Shown in pieces: positions 14,411-21,894 of a stretch of DNA of 25,932 bases. This stretch comes from Candidatus Omnitrophota bacterium (GTDB lineage: Bacteria > Omnitrophota > Gorgyraeia > Gorgyraeales > Gorgyraeaceae). A program made the translations under genes and the position numbers. The stretch is taken from assembly GCA_018901615.1 (NCBI GenBank), contig JAHIEN010000090.1:1-25932 (forward strand), written 5' to 3'. Numbering within the stretch: the stretch's first letter is position 1; each line of letters starts with the position of its first letter. The notes beneath the pieces were generated by a model. It was not told the DNA's origin. It saw only the letters and a program-made list of their open reading frames with translations, and searched no databases.

Positions 14411-16104
14411 AACTCGCCTCCATTGAATTTATTAGTAATGGGCATACGCCTGTCCCTGCCGAACGCATGCGGGGTGATCTTTATGCCTGGAGCAGCCTGG
14501 CGTCTTTTGTATTCATTTATATCGACCATTCTTAATACCTTCTTTACAATATCTATATTCCCTACCTTATTCGCAATATCCCTGAAAGACATGTCTTTTT
14601 CGATATAAAGGTCTATAATCTCGTCGAGCACATCATAAGGGGGTAATGTATCCTGGTCTTTCTGGCCAGGCCTTAACTCAGCTGATGGCGGCCTGGTCAA
14701 AACACTTTCAGGTATGATTTCTTTTTTTTCCTTCTTATTCTTATACCTTGCCAGTTCATACACAAGGTGTTTCAGAACATCCTTGATTACAGCAAACCCT
14801 CCTGTCATATCGCCATAAAGCGTGCAATATCCAACGCTGGTCTCGCTTTTATTGCCTGTATTAAGAACAAGGTATCCGAATTTATTAGAAAAAGCCATAA
14901 GGAGATTTCCTCTGATCCTGGCCTGAAGATTCTCTTCTGTTACATCTGGTTTCATACCCGAAAAGTGGGTTTCCAGCTCTGACAGGTAGGAATCCAATAT
15001 CCCGTTTATAGGGACATTCGCAAACCTTATTCCAAGATTTCTCGCGATTTTTTCAGCATCTCCTTGCGTTCCCTTCGAAGAATACATCGAGGGCATGGAA
15101 ATGGCCAGCACATTTGCCTTGCCCAGGGCATCCACGGCAATACAAGCCACTAACGCAGAATCTATGCCTCCTGACATGCCCAGCATGACTTTGCTGAACT
15201 TATTCTTTATTACATAATCACGGACGCCGAGGGTCAAGGCTGAATATACTTCTTCTACCCTATCGAGGTCCTTAACCTTTGGCGGCTTCATGACACTTGA
15301 GTTATCTTTTAATTTATAATCTAAATTAATAACAGTTATCCCTTCTTTCTTTTTAGGTCTATTTTGTTGTTTAAGAGGGAGGTCTATTACCAGAAAATCT
15401 TCTTCAAATGCCCTGGCGTCCGCAAAAGGTCTTCCGTCTTTATTAAACACTGCGCTGCGGCCATCAAAGATCAATTCATCCTGACCTCCTATAAGGTTAC
15501 AGTAGACAATAGGGGCCTTATATCTTTTGGCCTTATCAGTAAGTATCTTTTTCCGCTCTTTTACCTTGCCAAGGCAATAAGGGGATGCTGAGATATTGAC
15601 AATAAACTGGGCCTGGTCTAAAAGTTCCTTTTCGCGGCCTACCTCCTGGACCCAGATGTCCTCGCATATATTCGCGACGAAAGAGAAATCCTTGGTCTTT
15701 ATCAGGGCGTTTCCAGAGCCAGACTTAAAATATCTTTTTTCGTCAAATACTCCATAATTAGGAAGATTCATTTTATTATATACATATACCTCTTTTTTAT
15801 TGCTGAGTATGGCAGCGCTATTGTAAGCAGAACCTTTGTGTTCGTTTGCAAAGCCTACAACAGCTATTATATCTTTGGTATACGCGGTAATCTCGCGTAA
15901 AGACCTTATGTTTTGTTCTATAAAATGGGTTTTTAAAAGAAGGTCTTCTGGCGGATAACCTGTGATAGCAAGCTCCGGGAATACAACAAGATCCGCATCT
16001 CTCTCCCTGGCCTGGTCTATACAATGCAATATCTTATCTGTATTGCCTTTCAGGTCACCGACTATAGTATTTATCTGCGCAATCGCGATTCTTATCTTAT
16101 TCAT
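14407..16104 (-). CDS. nadE: Glutamine-dependent NAD+ synthetase
   Basis: Encodes 565 residues in two domains. The N-terminal nitrilase-type amidase (about 1-245) has the Glu44-Lys111-Cys147 triad (VVFPELAITGY, YNKMNLPNYG, VANICEDIW), which frees ammonia from glutamine. The C-terminal synthetase domain has the ATP pyrophosphatase P-loop SGGIDS (311-316) and NTGNKSETSVGYCTLYGDMT. It amidates deamido-NAD+ to NAD+, the last step of NAD biosynthesis. The start MNKIRIAIAQ at 16104 is the family's normal N-terminus; a 33-codon upstream extension to 16203 is Pro/Lys-rich noise. It is the first gene of a tightly packed run ending with the barrel gene at 12651. Confidence 0.95.
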   Translation of the reverse strand: MNKIRIAIAQINTIVGDLKGNTDKILHCIDQARERDADLVVFPELAITGYPPEDLLLKTHFIEQNIRSLREITAYTKDIIAVVGFANEHKGSAYNSAAILSNKKEVYVYNKMNLPNYGVFDEKRYFKSGSGNALIKTKDFSFVANICEDIWVQEVGREKELLDQAQFIVNISASPYCLGKVKERKKILTDKAKRYKAPIVYCNLIGGQDELIFDGRSAVFNKDGRPFADARAFEEDFLVIDLPLKQQNRPKKKEGITVINLDYKLKDNSSVMKPPKVKDLDRVEEVYSALTLGVRDYVIKNKFSKVMLGMSGGIDSALVACIAVDALGKANVLAISMPSMYSSKGTQGDAEKIARNLGIRFANVPINGILDSYLSELETHFSGMKPDVTEENLQARIRGNLLMAFSNKFGYLVLNTGNKSETSVGYCTLYGDMTGGFAVIKDVLKHLVYELARYKNKKEKKEIIPESVLTRPPSAELRPGQKDQDTLPPYDVLDEIIDLYIEKDMSFRDIANKVGNIDIVKKVLRMVDINEYKRRQAAPGIKITPHAFGRDRRMPITNKFNGGEL

Positions 16105-16181
16105 ATAATTTACATGAGTTAACTTTATCCCGTACTTACATTCTGACAATGTTAGTGCGCCTGCCTCCTGTAACAAAATCT

Positions 16182-16209
16182 TTGATTTTGGTGCGGGGGG
16201 CATTATAAT
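16182..16209 (+). promoter_or_regulatory. Candidate promoter of the secreted repeat protein
   Basis: TTGATT (16182-16187), a 16-nt spacer and consensus TATAAT (16204-16209). The predicted leader to the ATG at 16254 is about 37 nt. Just left, CAAAATC and GATTTTG (16174-16190) form a short hairpin. Confidence 0.5.
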
Positions 16210-16253
16210 ATATCTAGAAGAGATTTTAGCACAATTTCAGGAAATAGGCAACT

Positions 16254-16748
16254 ATGCATAGAATATACCGATTTACCGTAACCATTATATTGGCGCTTTT
16301 ATTATCACCTCTGACCCCTTTGGCATGGGCCCTGGAAGCAAAGGAAGAGGACAAAAATGGTGACGGCAAGAGTGATTTCTGGATATATTACGAAGATAAG
16401 CGCCCTGTCAAGATAGAAAGCGACAAAAACTATGACGGGGCCAAGGATATGTGGATATTCTATGAGCCGAAAGGTAAAAAACGTATAGAGGCTGATCTCA
16501 ATTTCGATCGCAAGGCAGATATGTTTTTATACTATGAATATGGCCAGCGGGTTAAATTTGAAATAGATTCAAACTATGACGGCAAGTTTGATCAAGTAAG
16601 CGAATATAAGGATGGGAAACTCGTAAAGCTCCAGAGAGATACGGATTCTAACGGAGAGCTTGAGACTATATTTGACATAAGCGACCGCCAGTCAAATATA
16701 ATAAAGAATATCAAGATCAATAAAGACGCCTCACCTCAAAAGGAATAA
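16254..16748 (+). CDS. Secreted protein with five 24-residue DxNxDG (calcium-site-like) repeats
   Basis: Encodes 164 residues. A signal peptide (IILALLLSPLTPLAWA) is followed by five tandem units that start exactly 24 residues apart: DKNGDGKSD at 33, DKNYDGAKD at 57, DLNFDRKAD at 81, DSNYDGKFD at 105 and DTDSNGELE at 129. Between them are strands such as FWIYYEDKR and FLYYEYGQR. The Asp/Asn spacing resembles EF-hand or dockerin calcium loops, while the strand-turn-strand layout suggests a beta-solenoid. The third and fifth units have lost some ligands. Calcium binding is an inference. The start is preceded by AGGAAATAGG. The gene overlaps the convergent eamA-like gene by 18 bp. Confidence 0.75.
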   Translation: MHRIYRFTVTIILALLLSPLTPLAWALEAKEEDKNGDGKSDFWIYYEDKRPVKIESDKNYDGAKDMWIFYEPKGKKRIEADLNFDRKADMFLYYEYGQRVKFEIDSNYDGKFDQVSEYKDGKLVKLQRDTDSNGELETIFDISDRQSNIIKNIKINKDASPQKE

Positions 16749-17150
16749 CCCCAGAAGCACAAAACTCACTCCTGTCAGCTTAACGCCTGTAATGCTTTCG
16801 CCCAGAAAAATAATACCCAGCACAAATGACACCAGGGGATAAGTCCCTGCTATGGGCACAACCTTTGATATCTCGCCTGACTTTAGAGCGTGGTAAAAAA
16901 ATAACTGGCCCACAACACTTGCCAGAAGACCGCCTGCGAAAAGAAAAAACAAAGTCTTTGGATCAGACTTTAAGGCGATTCGCAGCGCATTATTGTTGAA
17001 TGTCGCCACTATCACCGCACCTATCATCACGCCGCAAGAACGTATCAAAAGCCCTGCAAACGGTGCGATCCTCGCAAGCCCCAGCTTTTCCAGAACAGGC
17101 ACTATTCCCCAGATTAAAGCCGTCATAATAGCGAAATAAAAAGCCTTCAT
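16731..17150 (-). CDS. Single-domain EamA/DMT-family transporter
   Basis: Encodes 139 residues with about five membrane helices, covering one EamA repeat: the MTALIWGIVPVLEKLGL start, GGLLASVVGQLFFYHALKSG and the end GESITGVKLTGVSFVLLGLF. Full drug/metabolite transporters have two repeats (about 290 residues), so this half-size form must work as a dimer. The substrate is unknown. GGAGG lies about 7 nt upstream of the start. It diverges from era across an unusual repeat-rich control region (17208-17297). Confidence 0.87.
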   Translation of the reverse strand: MKAFYFAIMTALIWGIVPVLEKLGLARIAPFAGLLIRSCGVMIGAVIVATFNNNALRIALKSDPKTLFFLFAGGLLASVVGQLFFYHALKSGEISKVVPIAGTYPLVSFVLGIIFLGESITGVKLTGVSFVLLGLFLLR

Positions 17151-17185
17151 ACTATCCTCCGTTTGTTAAGTGAGCATGATAATAT

Positions 17186-17215
17186 ATTATACATTAAAGC
17201 TACTTGAGGTTACAA
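17186..17215 (-). promoter_or_regulatory. Promoter of the eamA-like gene
   Basis: Minus-strand TTGTAA (17210-17215), an 18-nt spacer and consensus TATAAT (17186-17191). The -35 lies inside the GGTTACAAGAG arm of the repeat array shared with era. Confidence 0.5.
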
Positions 17216-17297
17216 GAGTTATAGAAGGTTACAAAAAAAGACTTGGTTTACATGCCTTTATGTAACTTCATGTAATATCCTGTAACCTCTTGCAACC
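17208..17297. repeat. TGTAAC/GTTACA repeat array in the eamA-era divergent region
   Basis: On the right, TGTAAC (17261), TGTAAT (17271), TGTAACC (17281) and TGCAACC (17291) start exactly 10 bp apart. On the left, the inverse GGTTACA occurs at 17208 and 17227 and GGTTTACA at 17245, about 18-19 bp apart. The outer copies extend to an imperfect inverted repeat, GGTTACAAGAG with CTCTTGCAACC. Both flanking promoters have their -35 hexamers in the outer copies. Helical phasing suggests cooperative protein binding along one face of the DNA. Confidence 0.65.
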
Positions 17298-17317
17298 CTT
17301 TCATTTTCTAGTATAAT
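17290..17317 (+). promoter_or_regulatory. era promoter, start codon at +1
   Basis: TTGCAA (17290-17295), a 16-nt spacer and consensus TATAAT (17312-17317). The era ATG at 17324 is the seventh base after the -10 box, so the mRNA should be leaderless; no Shine-Dalgarno is present. Confidence 0.65.
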
Positions 17318-17323
17318 ACTACC

Positions 17324-18208
17324 ATGTTCAAATCAGGTAAAGTCGCTATCATAGGAAGGCCGAATGTCGGAAAATCTACGCTTCTCAATGTCCTCATCAA
17401 GGAAAAACTCTGTATAATCTCAAGAAAACCTGAGACCACGCGCGACAACATACAAGGCGTAATCTCTGGCGAAGATTTTCAGGTAGTGTTTATCGATACC
17501 CCGGGGATGCATAAACCAAAAACACTGCTGGGAAAATCAATGGTGATAAAGGCGTCTTCCGCCATCCTGGAAGCAGACCTGACGCTTGTATTGATCGAAG
17601 CGTATAATGGGATAACTCGGGAAGACAAAAGGATATTTGAGCAGCTATCGCCTGAAAAAACAAGCCTCTTACTTATCAATAAAATGGACAGGCTAAACAA
17701 GTGCATGGTACTCCCTATTATAAAAGAAGCCACCAAATTCCCGTTTAAAGAAATAATACCCATATCTGCTGCCAAAAAAGACGGGACTGATATCGTATTC
17801 AAAAAAATACTCGAATATCTTCCTGAAGGATTTCCGTTTTTTCCAGATGACCAGCTAAGCGACAAAGACGAACGTTTCTTTGTCCGGGAAATAATAAGGG
17901 AAAAGACGCTGGAATTCGTACGCGAAGAAGTCCCTCATTCCATAGCGGTGAGTGTGGAAGAGATGAAAGAGAAAAGAGATAAGCCAGGCAAAGACATCTA
18001 TTACATAAGGGCCTATATATACGTTGAAAGAAAAAACCAGAAAGGCATCATCATAGGAAAAAACGGCCAGATGTTGAAAAAGATAGGCGAGGCCTCAAGG
18101 AAAGATATAGAAACATTACTGCAGAAAAAAGTCTTCCTGGACCTGTGGGTAAAGATCTACGAAAACTGGCGCAGGGACCAGTTTGCCTTGAAAACCCTCG
18201 GGTATTAA
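17324..18208 (+). CDS. era: GTPase Era
   Basis: Encodes 294 residues. G motifs: G1 GRPNVGKST (11-19), the G2 Thr in ETTRDN, G3 DTPG, and G4 NKMD; G5 is in ISAAKKDG. The C-terminal KH domain has IIGKNGQMLKKIGEASRKDI. Era binds the 3' end of 16S rRNA and helps mature the 30S subunit, coupling assembly to the cell cycle. Length and order are standard. The stop codon overlaps the convergent nikO stop (shared TTAA at 18205-18208), leaving no room for a separate terminator between them. Confidence 0.97.
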   Translation: MFKSGKVAIIGRPNVGKSTLLNVLIKEKLCIISRKPETTRDNIQGVISGEDFQVVFIDTPGMHKPKTLLGKSMVIKASSAILEADLTLVLIEAYNGITREDKRIFEQLSPEKTSLLLINKMDRLNKCMVLPIIKEATKFPFKEIIPISAAKKDGTDIVFKKILEYLPEGFPFFPDDQLSDKDERFFVREIIREKTLEFVREEVPHSIAVSVEEMKEKRDKPGKDIYYIRAYIYVERKNQKGIIIGKNGQMLKKIGEASRKDIETLLQKKVFLDLWVKIYENWRRDQFALKTLGY

Positions 18209-18906
18209 TCCAGATTATACAATCTCAACAACTCATTATTTCTAAAAATATTCTCTGTCGCGTCAAGAGCTGCTATCCTGCCTTTGTCCATTATCACTAT
18301 CTTATTGCATATTGATAAAACCATATCCATATCATGAGTCGCTATGACCTTTGTAACATCCATATCCCTGAGAAAATTTATAAGGTCCTTTCTGTGTTTA
18401 GGGTCCAGGTTGCCGGTAGGCTCATCCAATACTAAAATCTCAGGATTCATAGATAAGACGGTAGCCAATGATATTCTCTTTTTTTCCCCGAAACTCAAAT
18501 GATGGCTGATTCTTTCTTTGTAATCTCCCATATCCATGGATCCGAGCGCCTTATCTACTCTTTTTTGAATCTCACCTGACTCTAATTCCATATTTATTGG
18601 ACCAAAAGCCACATCGTCAAAAACAGTTTGCATAAAAAGCTGGTCATCTGGATCCTGAAACACAAGCCCTACTTTCCTGCGTATATCATTCAAATTTTCA
18701 CTCACAGATAAACCACAAACCTTGACAGAACTATTGCCATTAAAAATACCATTGAGGTGCAAAAGAAAAGTTGTCTTTCCGGAGCCATTCGGGCCAATTA
18801 TCCCTACGGAATCACCTTTAAATATATCCAAAGTTATGTTCTCCAAGGCCAGCGTGCCATCAGGGTAAGTGTAATTTAAATTTTTTATCTCAATAACTTT
18901 ATGCAT
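18205..18906 (-). CDS. nikO: Energy-coupling ATPase of the nickel/cobalt ECF transporter
   Basis: Encodes 233 residues from MHKVIEIKNL. Walker A GPNGSGKT (38-45), Q-loop VFQDPDDQLF, ABC signature LSFGEKKRISLA (LSFGE in place of LSGGE), Walker B EILVLDEPTGNLDP and switch His in IATHDMD. This is the ATP-hydrolysing subunit (CbiO/NikO) that powers uptake through NikM and NikQ. I place the start at 18906, 2 nt after the nikQ stop and with AAGGA upstream, rather than at 18951, where translation would overlap nikQ by 43 bp. It is the last gene of the operon. Confidence 0.9.
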   Translation of the reverse strand: MHKVIEIKNLNYTYPDGTLALENITLDIFKGDSVGIIGPNGSGKTTFLLHLNGIFNGNSSVKVCGLSVSENLNDIRRKVGLVFQDPDDQLFMQTVFDDVAFGPINMELESGEIQKRVDKALGSMDMGDYKERISHHLSFGEKKRISLATVLSMNPEILVLDEPTGNLDPKHRKDLINFLRDMDVTKVIATHDMDMVLSICNKIVIMDKGRIAALDATENIFRNNELLRLYNLD

Positions 18907-18908
18907 AC

Positions 18909-19550
18909 CTATTCCATAGTCCTTATCCTGCCATTGAATCCTCTTGAACACATCGCAAGATATACTCTCTCCGCCCTCTCATACGAACGGACGAAAAGCA
19001 CGCCTATTATATTAGATAATGTCCTTATGATTCGAAAGCGTCCTGCCTTTCCAAAGCTACGACTCTCTTTTGCCCTTTGCATTCTCTGTGTTTCATCAAC
19101 AAGAAGGAACAGGTACCTGTACATAAAAGACATTATCATGATAAATATCTTCGGGATCTTCAGCTGTTCCAGACCTTTTAATAATCTGGTAAATTTTGTG
19201 CTTGAGATAAGCAATGTCATGCATAAGATGGAAAGATACGATCTTAAAACTATGCCCCGGAACAAGATAATCCCATCCTGCCCTTTCATAAAAGGGATAA
19301 ATACGGCGATTAAAACAACAAACGGGATCACGACAAGCGTCTTTTTAAATATAAATAAAAAAGGGATCCTGGAGACAGCCAAAAGAATCAACAATATCAA
19401 TCCATACAAAACAAAAGATAAATACGCCGTCGGATTTGCTGAGACTATAAATAAGATAAAAACAAAGGATATTATTATTTTTAGCCTTGAATCCGCTTTG
19501 TGAATAACGCTATCCAGTTCAGCGTATTTATCTATATACGAATGATGCAT
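18909..19550 (-). CDS. nikQ: Transmembrane T component of the nickel ECF transporter
   Basis: Encodes 213 residues of the CbiQ/EcfT family: helical N-terminal core with KADSRLKIIISFVFILFIVS, several membrane helices, and the coupling-helix region RSYERAERVYLAMCSRGFNG with the Ala-x-x-SRG motif that contacts the ATPase. It links ATP hydrolysis in NikO to substrate movement through NikM. The gene starts 2 nt after the nikN TAG and ends with TAG 2 nt before nikO, so the three are tightly coupled. Confidence 0.92.
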   Translation of the reverse strand: MHHSYIDKYAELDSVIHKADSRLKIIISFVFILFIVSANPTAYLSFVLYGLILLILLAVSRIPFLFIFKKTLVVIPFVVLIAVFIPFMKGQDGIILFRGIVLRSYLSILCMTLLISSTKFTRLLKGLEQLKIPKIFIMIMSFMYRYLFLLVDETQRMQRAKESRSFGKAGRFRIIRTLSNIIGVLFVRSYERAERVYLAMCSRGFNGRIRTME

Positions 19551-19552
19551 CG

Positions 19553-19834
19553 CTACCTCTTTGTCATGGCCCCGATTCCATAAGCCAGGCCAAAGACAAC
19601 CAATGTTCCAAAGATCCCTGCCAGGCCTGTTGCCATGCCTTCATTCTTTATCCCAGGCCATGCATAATCCGGCACAGGAGAACTGACTACCGGCTCGGTT
19701 TCTCCTTTTTCCAAAAACCCTTTATCATCCGCGACCTTTTCCAGGCCATCAGGTGAACTGGCCGCAAATGGAGATACAAAGAACGCCAATATCAAAGCAG
19801 CCGCAAGCCATAATAAGATTTCTTTTTTATGCAT
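19553..19834 (-). CDS. nikN: NikN-type (PDGLE-domain) accessory subunit of the nickel transporter
   Basis: Encodes 93 residues with two membrane helices (about 8-26 and 68-90) around a periplasmic loop. The loop begins FAASSPDGLEKVADDKGFLE, the PDGLE motif that defines the NikN/CbiN-like accessory subunits. These proteins are needed for, or raise, transport by the NikM component. GGAGG in the end of nikM and a 1-nt gap place translation directly after nikM. Confidence 0.88.
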   Translation of the reverse strand: MHKKEILLWLAAALILAFFVSPFAASSPDGLEKVADDKGFLEKGETEPVVSSPVPDYAWPGIKNEGMATGLAGIFGTLVVFGLAYGIGAMTKR

Positions 19835-19835
19835 A

Positions 19836-20471
19836 TTATACCTCCTTATTATATATCAAGTCAGGCCTTGTTTTCAAAACAAAACTCAGGATCAAAACCG
19901 AAATTATCGCCTCCCCTATACCTATCAACATATGGACTAACACCATGGCGGGAAGCGCGATCTTCAAAGGCGATGTTCCTGAAACAGCCAGTTCTATAGC
20001 GCATGCGCTGGATGCCAACACAACTGAAACCCATGCCGCAATAGCCGCTCCCATGAGAATGCCCTTATTGTCGCCTATTGCCTTTCTTATTAAACTATAA
20101 ATTATATATCCGCCCATAGTGCCTATAAAAGACATATTTAATATATTTGCGCCGAGCGCTGTCAGGCCTCCATCCTGAAACACGAGGCACTGTACAGCTA
20201 AAACTACGGCAATAACAACTGCGCCCGCGTAAGGCCCCAGCAGCACTGCCGCGAGCACGCCCCCCAAGAGATGGCCTGAAGTACCTGCCGCAACAGGAAA
20301 ATTCAACATCTGTGCCGCAAAAATAAATGCGGCCATCACTCCCATTAACGGCACCATTTTATCTTTTAATGCTTCTGAGGCACGCTTAATACAATATCCG
20401 AGTCCTCCCACTGAAATAACCCAAGCAGGCACCCAAGTATTAGCCGCCAAAAACCCATCTGGTATATGCAT
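19836..20471 (-). CDS. nikM: Substrate-specific component of the nickel ECF transporter
   Basis: Encodes 211 residues of the CbiM/NikM family. The protein must start with MHIPDGFL, because His2 and the free N-terminus form the metal site; that exact N-terminus is present. FPVAAGTSGHLLGGVLAAVL carries further conserved His/Gly residues, and there are about seven membrane helices. Cobalt and nickel forms cannot be separated from the core sequence alone, but NikR at the operon head and NikN as partner argue for nickel. AAAGGAGG lies 6 nt upstream of the ATG, 18 nt after the porin stop. Confidence 0.93.
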   Translation of the reverse strand: MHIPDGFLAANTWVPAWVISVGGLGYCIKRASEALKDKMVPLMGVMAAFIFAAQMLNFPVAAGTSGHLLGGVLAAVLLGPYAGAVVIAVVLAVQCLVFQDGGLTALGANILNMSFIGTMGGYIIYSLIRKAIGDNKGILMGAAIAAWVSVVLASSACAIELAVSGTSPLKIALPAMVLVHMLIGIGEAIISVLILSFVLKTRPDLIYNKEV

Positions 20472-20489
20472 TATTGCCTCCTTTCTTAT

Positions 20490-21830
20490 TTAAAAATCTA
20501 CCTGGCCTCTCATGCCTATAATGGCAATATTTGATTTTCCGTTTACTGCGTCGTCTCCATACGGGTTCCAGATTACCTGTAAATCAGGTGTCAATGTAAG
20601 ATGTTCGTTTACTTTATAATTATAATAGGCCTCGAAATGACCTTCATCCTTTGCGCTCAGATTACTGCCTGCTTTTTTATATTCTCCTGAAGGTGTCACC
20701 TGCCCCAGGGCAAGGCCCAGCATATCATCCTCTCTATTCCAGAGCCTCCCTTTTAACTGTATCCCAGCGCTCCAGGCCTGTTCCAGAGAAAAAGCTTCTC
20801 CGTTCAGATAGACGTCCGGATCCTGCCAGCCATAACGCATAAATATACCCAGAACATCTGTTAATTCCTGGTCAAGACTCAAGCCAAAACCATACGCCTT
20901 TTCCTTTGCGCTGGTCGAATCCTGCCATTTTGTATGTTCCCTGTCGCTCAACCATCCGATGATACGATAATTGCCGTTTCTTCCGAAAATACCCGGCCTG
21001 ATATTCAACTGCGTCCCGTAGAAACCGTCTTCCGCGACATCTTCCCAGTCATTGTCTCCGTCCATCATTAGAAATTTTATATTGACTAAATCTGACGGCT
21101 CTATCTCTAAGCGTAATCCGGCCGCATTGTCGGGAAATTCTATTGTCGGAGAGTTCCTGAACATCCTGCCTAAAAACTGTGTGGTCTCATCATTGGCGTA
21201 TTCATTTGTGTCAATCAATATGGTACCGTCTATTTTGCCCGCCATGAGCTTGGCCGGCGCGGCCTTGAAACAATGCTCATACCAGGCCTCTGTAACCGCC
21301 ATTGAATTATCAGAATCATCCGCGTCCCTGTTCACGTTTGAAAATACCTGGAGTTCGTCTTCCACGCCGGGGCCGTCCCCTGTTTCAACATGAAGAAAAG
21401 CCTTACCATAATCCTCAAATTCCTTTTCAAACTCAACATCCATGGAATAAGAAGCGTCCACAACGTCTTCTCCTCTTTCGGAAAGGGTGTCACCATTGGC
21501 ATTATCAGTGCCCTGGATGATAAAAGTCGAGCCTATTCCCATTCTCAACCCACCCAGCATTAAATACCCCTCTTCCCTGTGTAAAAGATGGGCGTCCAGA
21601 TGTCTGTCAAAATCCTCGATCGTCATATTGGAGAAATTAACGGTTTTTGGTATTGAAGTATCTTTTATGATCTTTGCCTCGAGCTCTACGATCTTTTGGT
21701 CCTGCTGCTCAAGTTTTTGCCTAAGGGTCTCGATTTCCCTAAGGAGCTCTTCATTCGAAACTTCGGCAAAAGAAAACTTACAAGTAAACGTCAAAATAAA
21801 CATAACTATAAAAAAACCATTCCTCCTCAC
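20490..21830 (-). CDS. OprB-like outer-membrane porin with N-terminal coiled coil, in the nickel operon
   Basis: Encodes 446 residues, starting with GTG at 21830 (AGGAGG 4 nt upstream). The signal peptide (to about residue 22, ...KFSFA) is followed by a short coiled coil (ELLREIETLRQKLEQQDQKI) and then a long run of beta strands ending ...GMRGQVDF with a terminal Phe. The stretch GHFEAYYNYKVNEHLTLTPD then LQVIWNP near the C-terminus is like the carbohydrate-selective OprB porin family. Its position directly between nikR and nikM suggests that it passes nickel or a nickel complex through the outer membrane, rather than sugar. The coiled coil may reach the peptidoglycan, as in other trimeric porins. 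No TonB box or plug domain is visible. Confidence 0.8.
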   Translation of the reverse strand: MRRNGFFIVMFILTFTCKFSFAEVSNEELLREIETLRQKLEQQDQKIVELEAKIIKDTSIPKTVNFSNMTIEDFDRHLDAHLLHREEGYLMLGGLRMGIGSTFIIQGTDNANGDTLSERGEDVVDASYSMDVEFEKEFEDYGKAFLHVETGDGPGVEDELQVFSNVNRDADDSDNSMAVTEAWYEHCFKAAPAKLMAGKIDGTILIDTNEYANDETTQFLGRMFRNSPTIEFPDNAAGLRLEIEPSDLVNIKFLMMDGDNDWEDVAEDGFYGTQLNIRPGIFGRNGNYRIIGWLSDREHTKWQDSTSAKEKAYGFGLSLDQELTDVLGIFMRYGWQDPDVYLNGEAFSLEQAWSAGIQLKGRLWNREDDMLGLALGQVTPSGEYKKAGSNLSAKDEGHFEAYYNYKVNEHLTLTPDLQVIWNPYGDDAVNGKSNIAIIGMRGQVDF

Positions 21831-21865
21831 GATACCTCCTTTCTTTTTGCTACTTTTTTAATTTT

Positions 21866-21873
21866 CGTGTTAC
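21866..21873. promoter_or_regulatory. NikR-like half-site between nikR and the porin gene
   Basis: CGTGTTAC repeats exactly the left arm plus one base of the dyad at the nikR promoter (22318-22325). No second arm is found at 15 bp spacing. It could be a weak secondary NikR site controlling an internal promoter for porin and transporter. Confidence 0.35.
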
Positions 21874-21894
21874 TAAATATACAAAAAAATTTAT

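Noticed and set aside
16105..16203. 33-codon N-terminal extension of NAD synthetase
   Set aside because: The extension is unlike the family, while MNKIRIAIAQ at 16104 is the normal N-terminus.
18907..18951. Longer nikO start overlapping nikQ
   Set aside because: The extra 15 residues precede the conserved ABC start; the ATG at 18906, 2 nt after the nikQ stop, matches the spacing of the other operon genes.
18901..19503. 200-codon plus-strand open frame opposite nikQ
   Set aside because: Antisense of a clear EcfT-family gene; composition is typical of a shadow frame.
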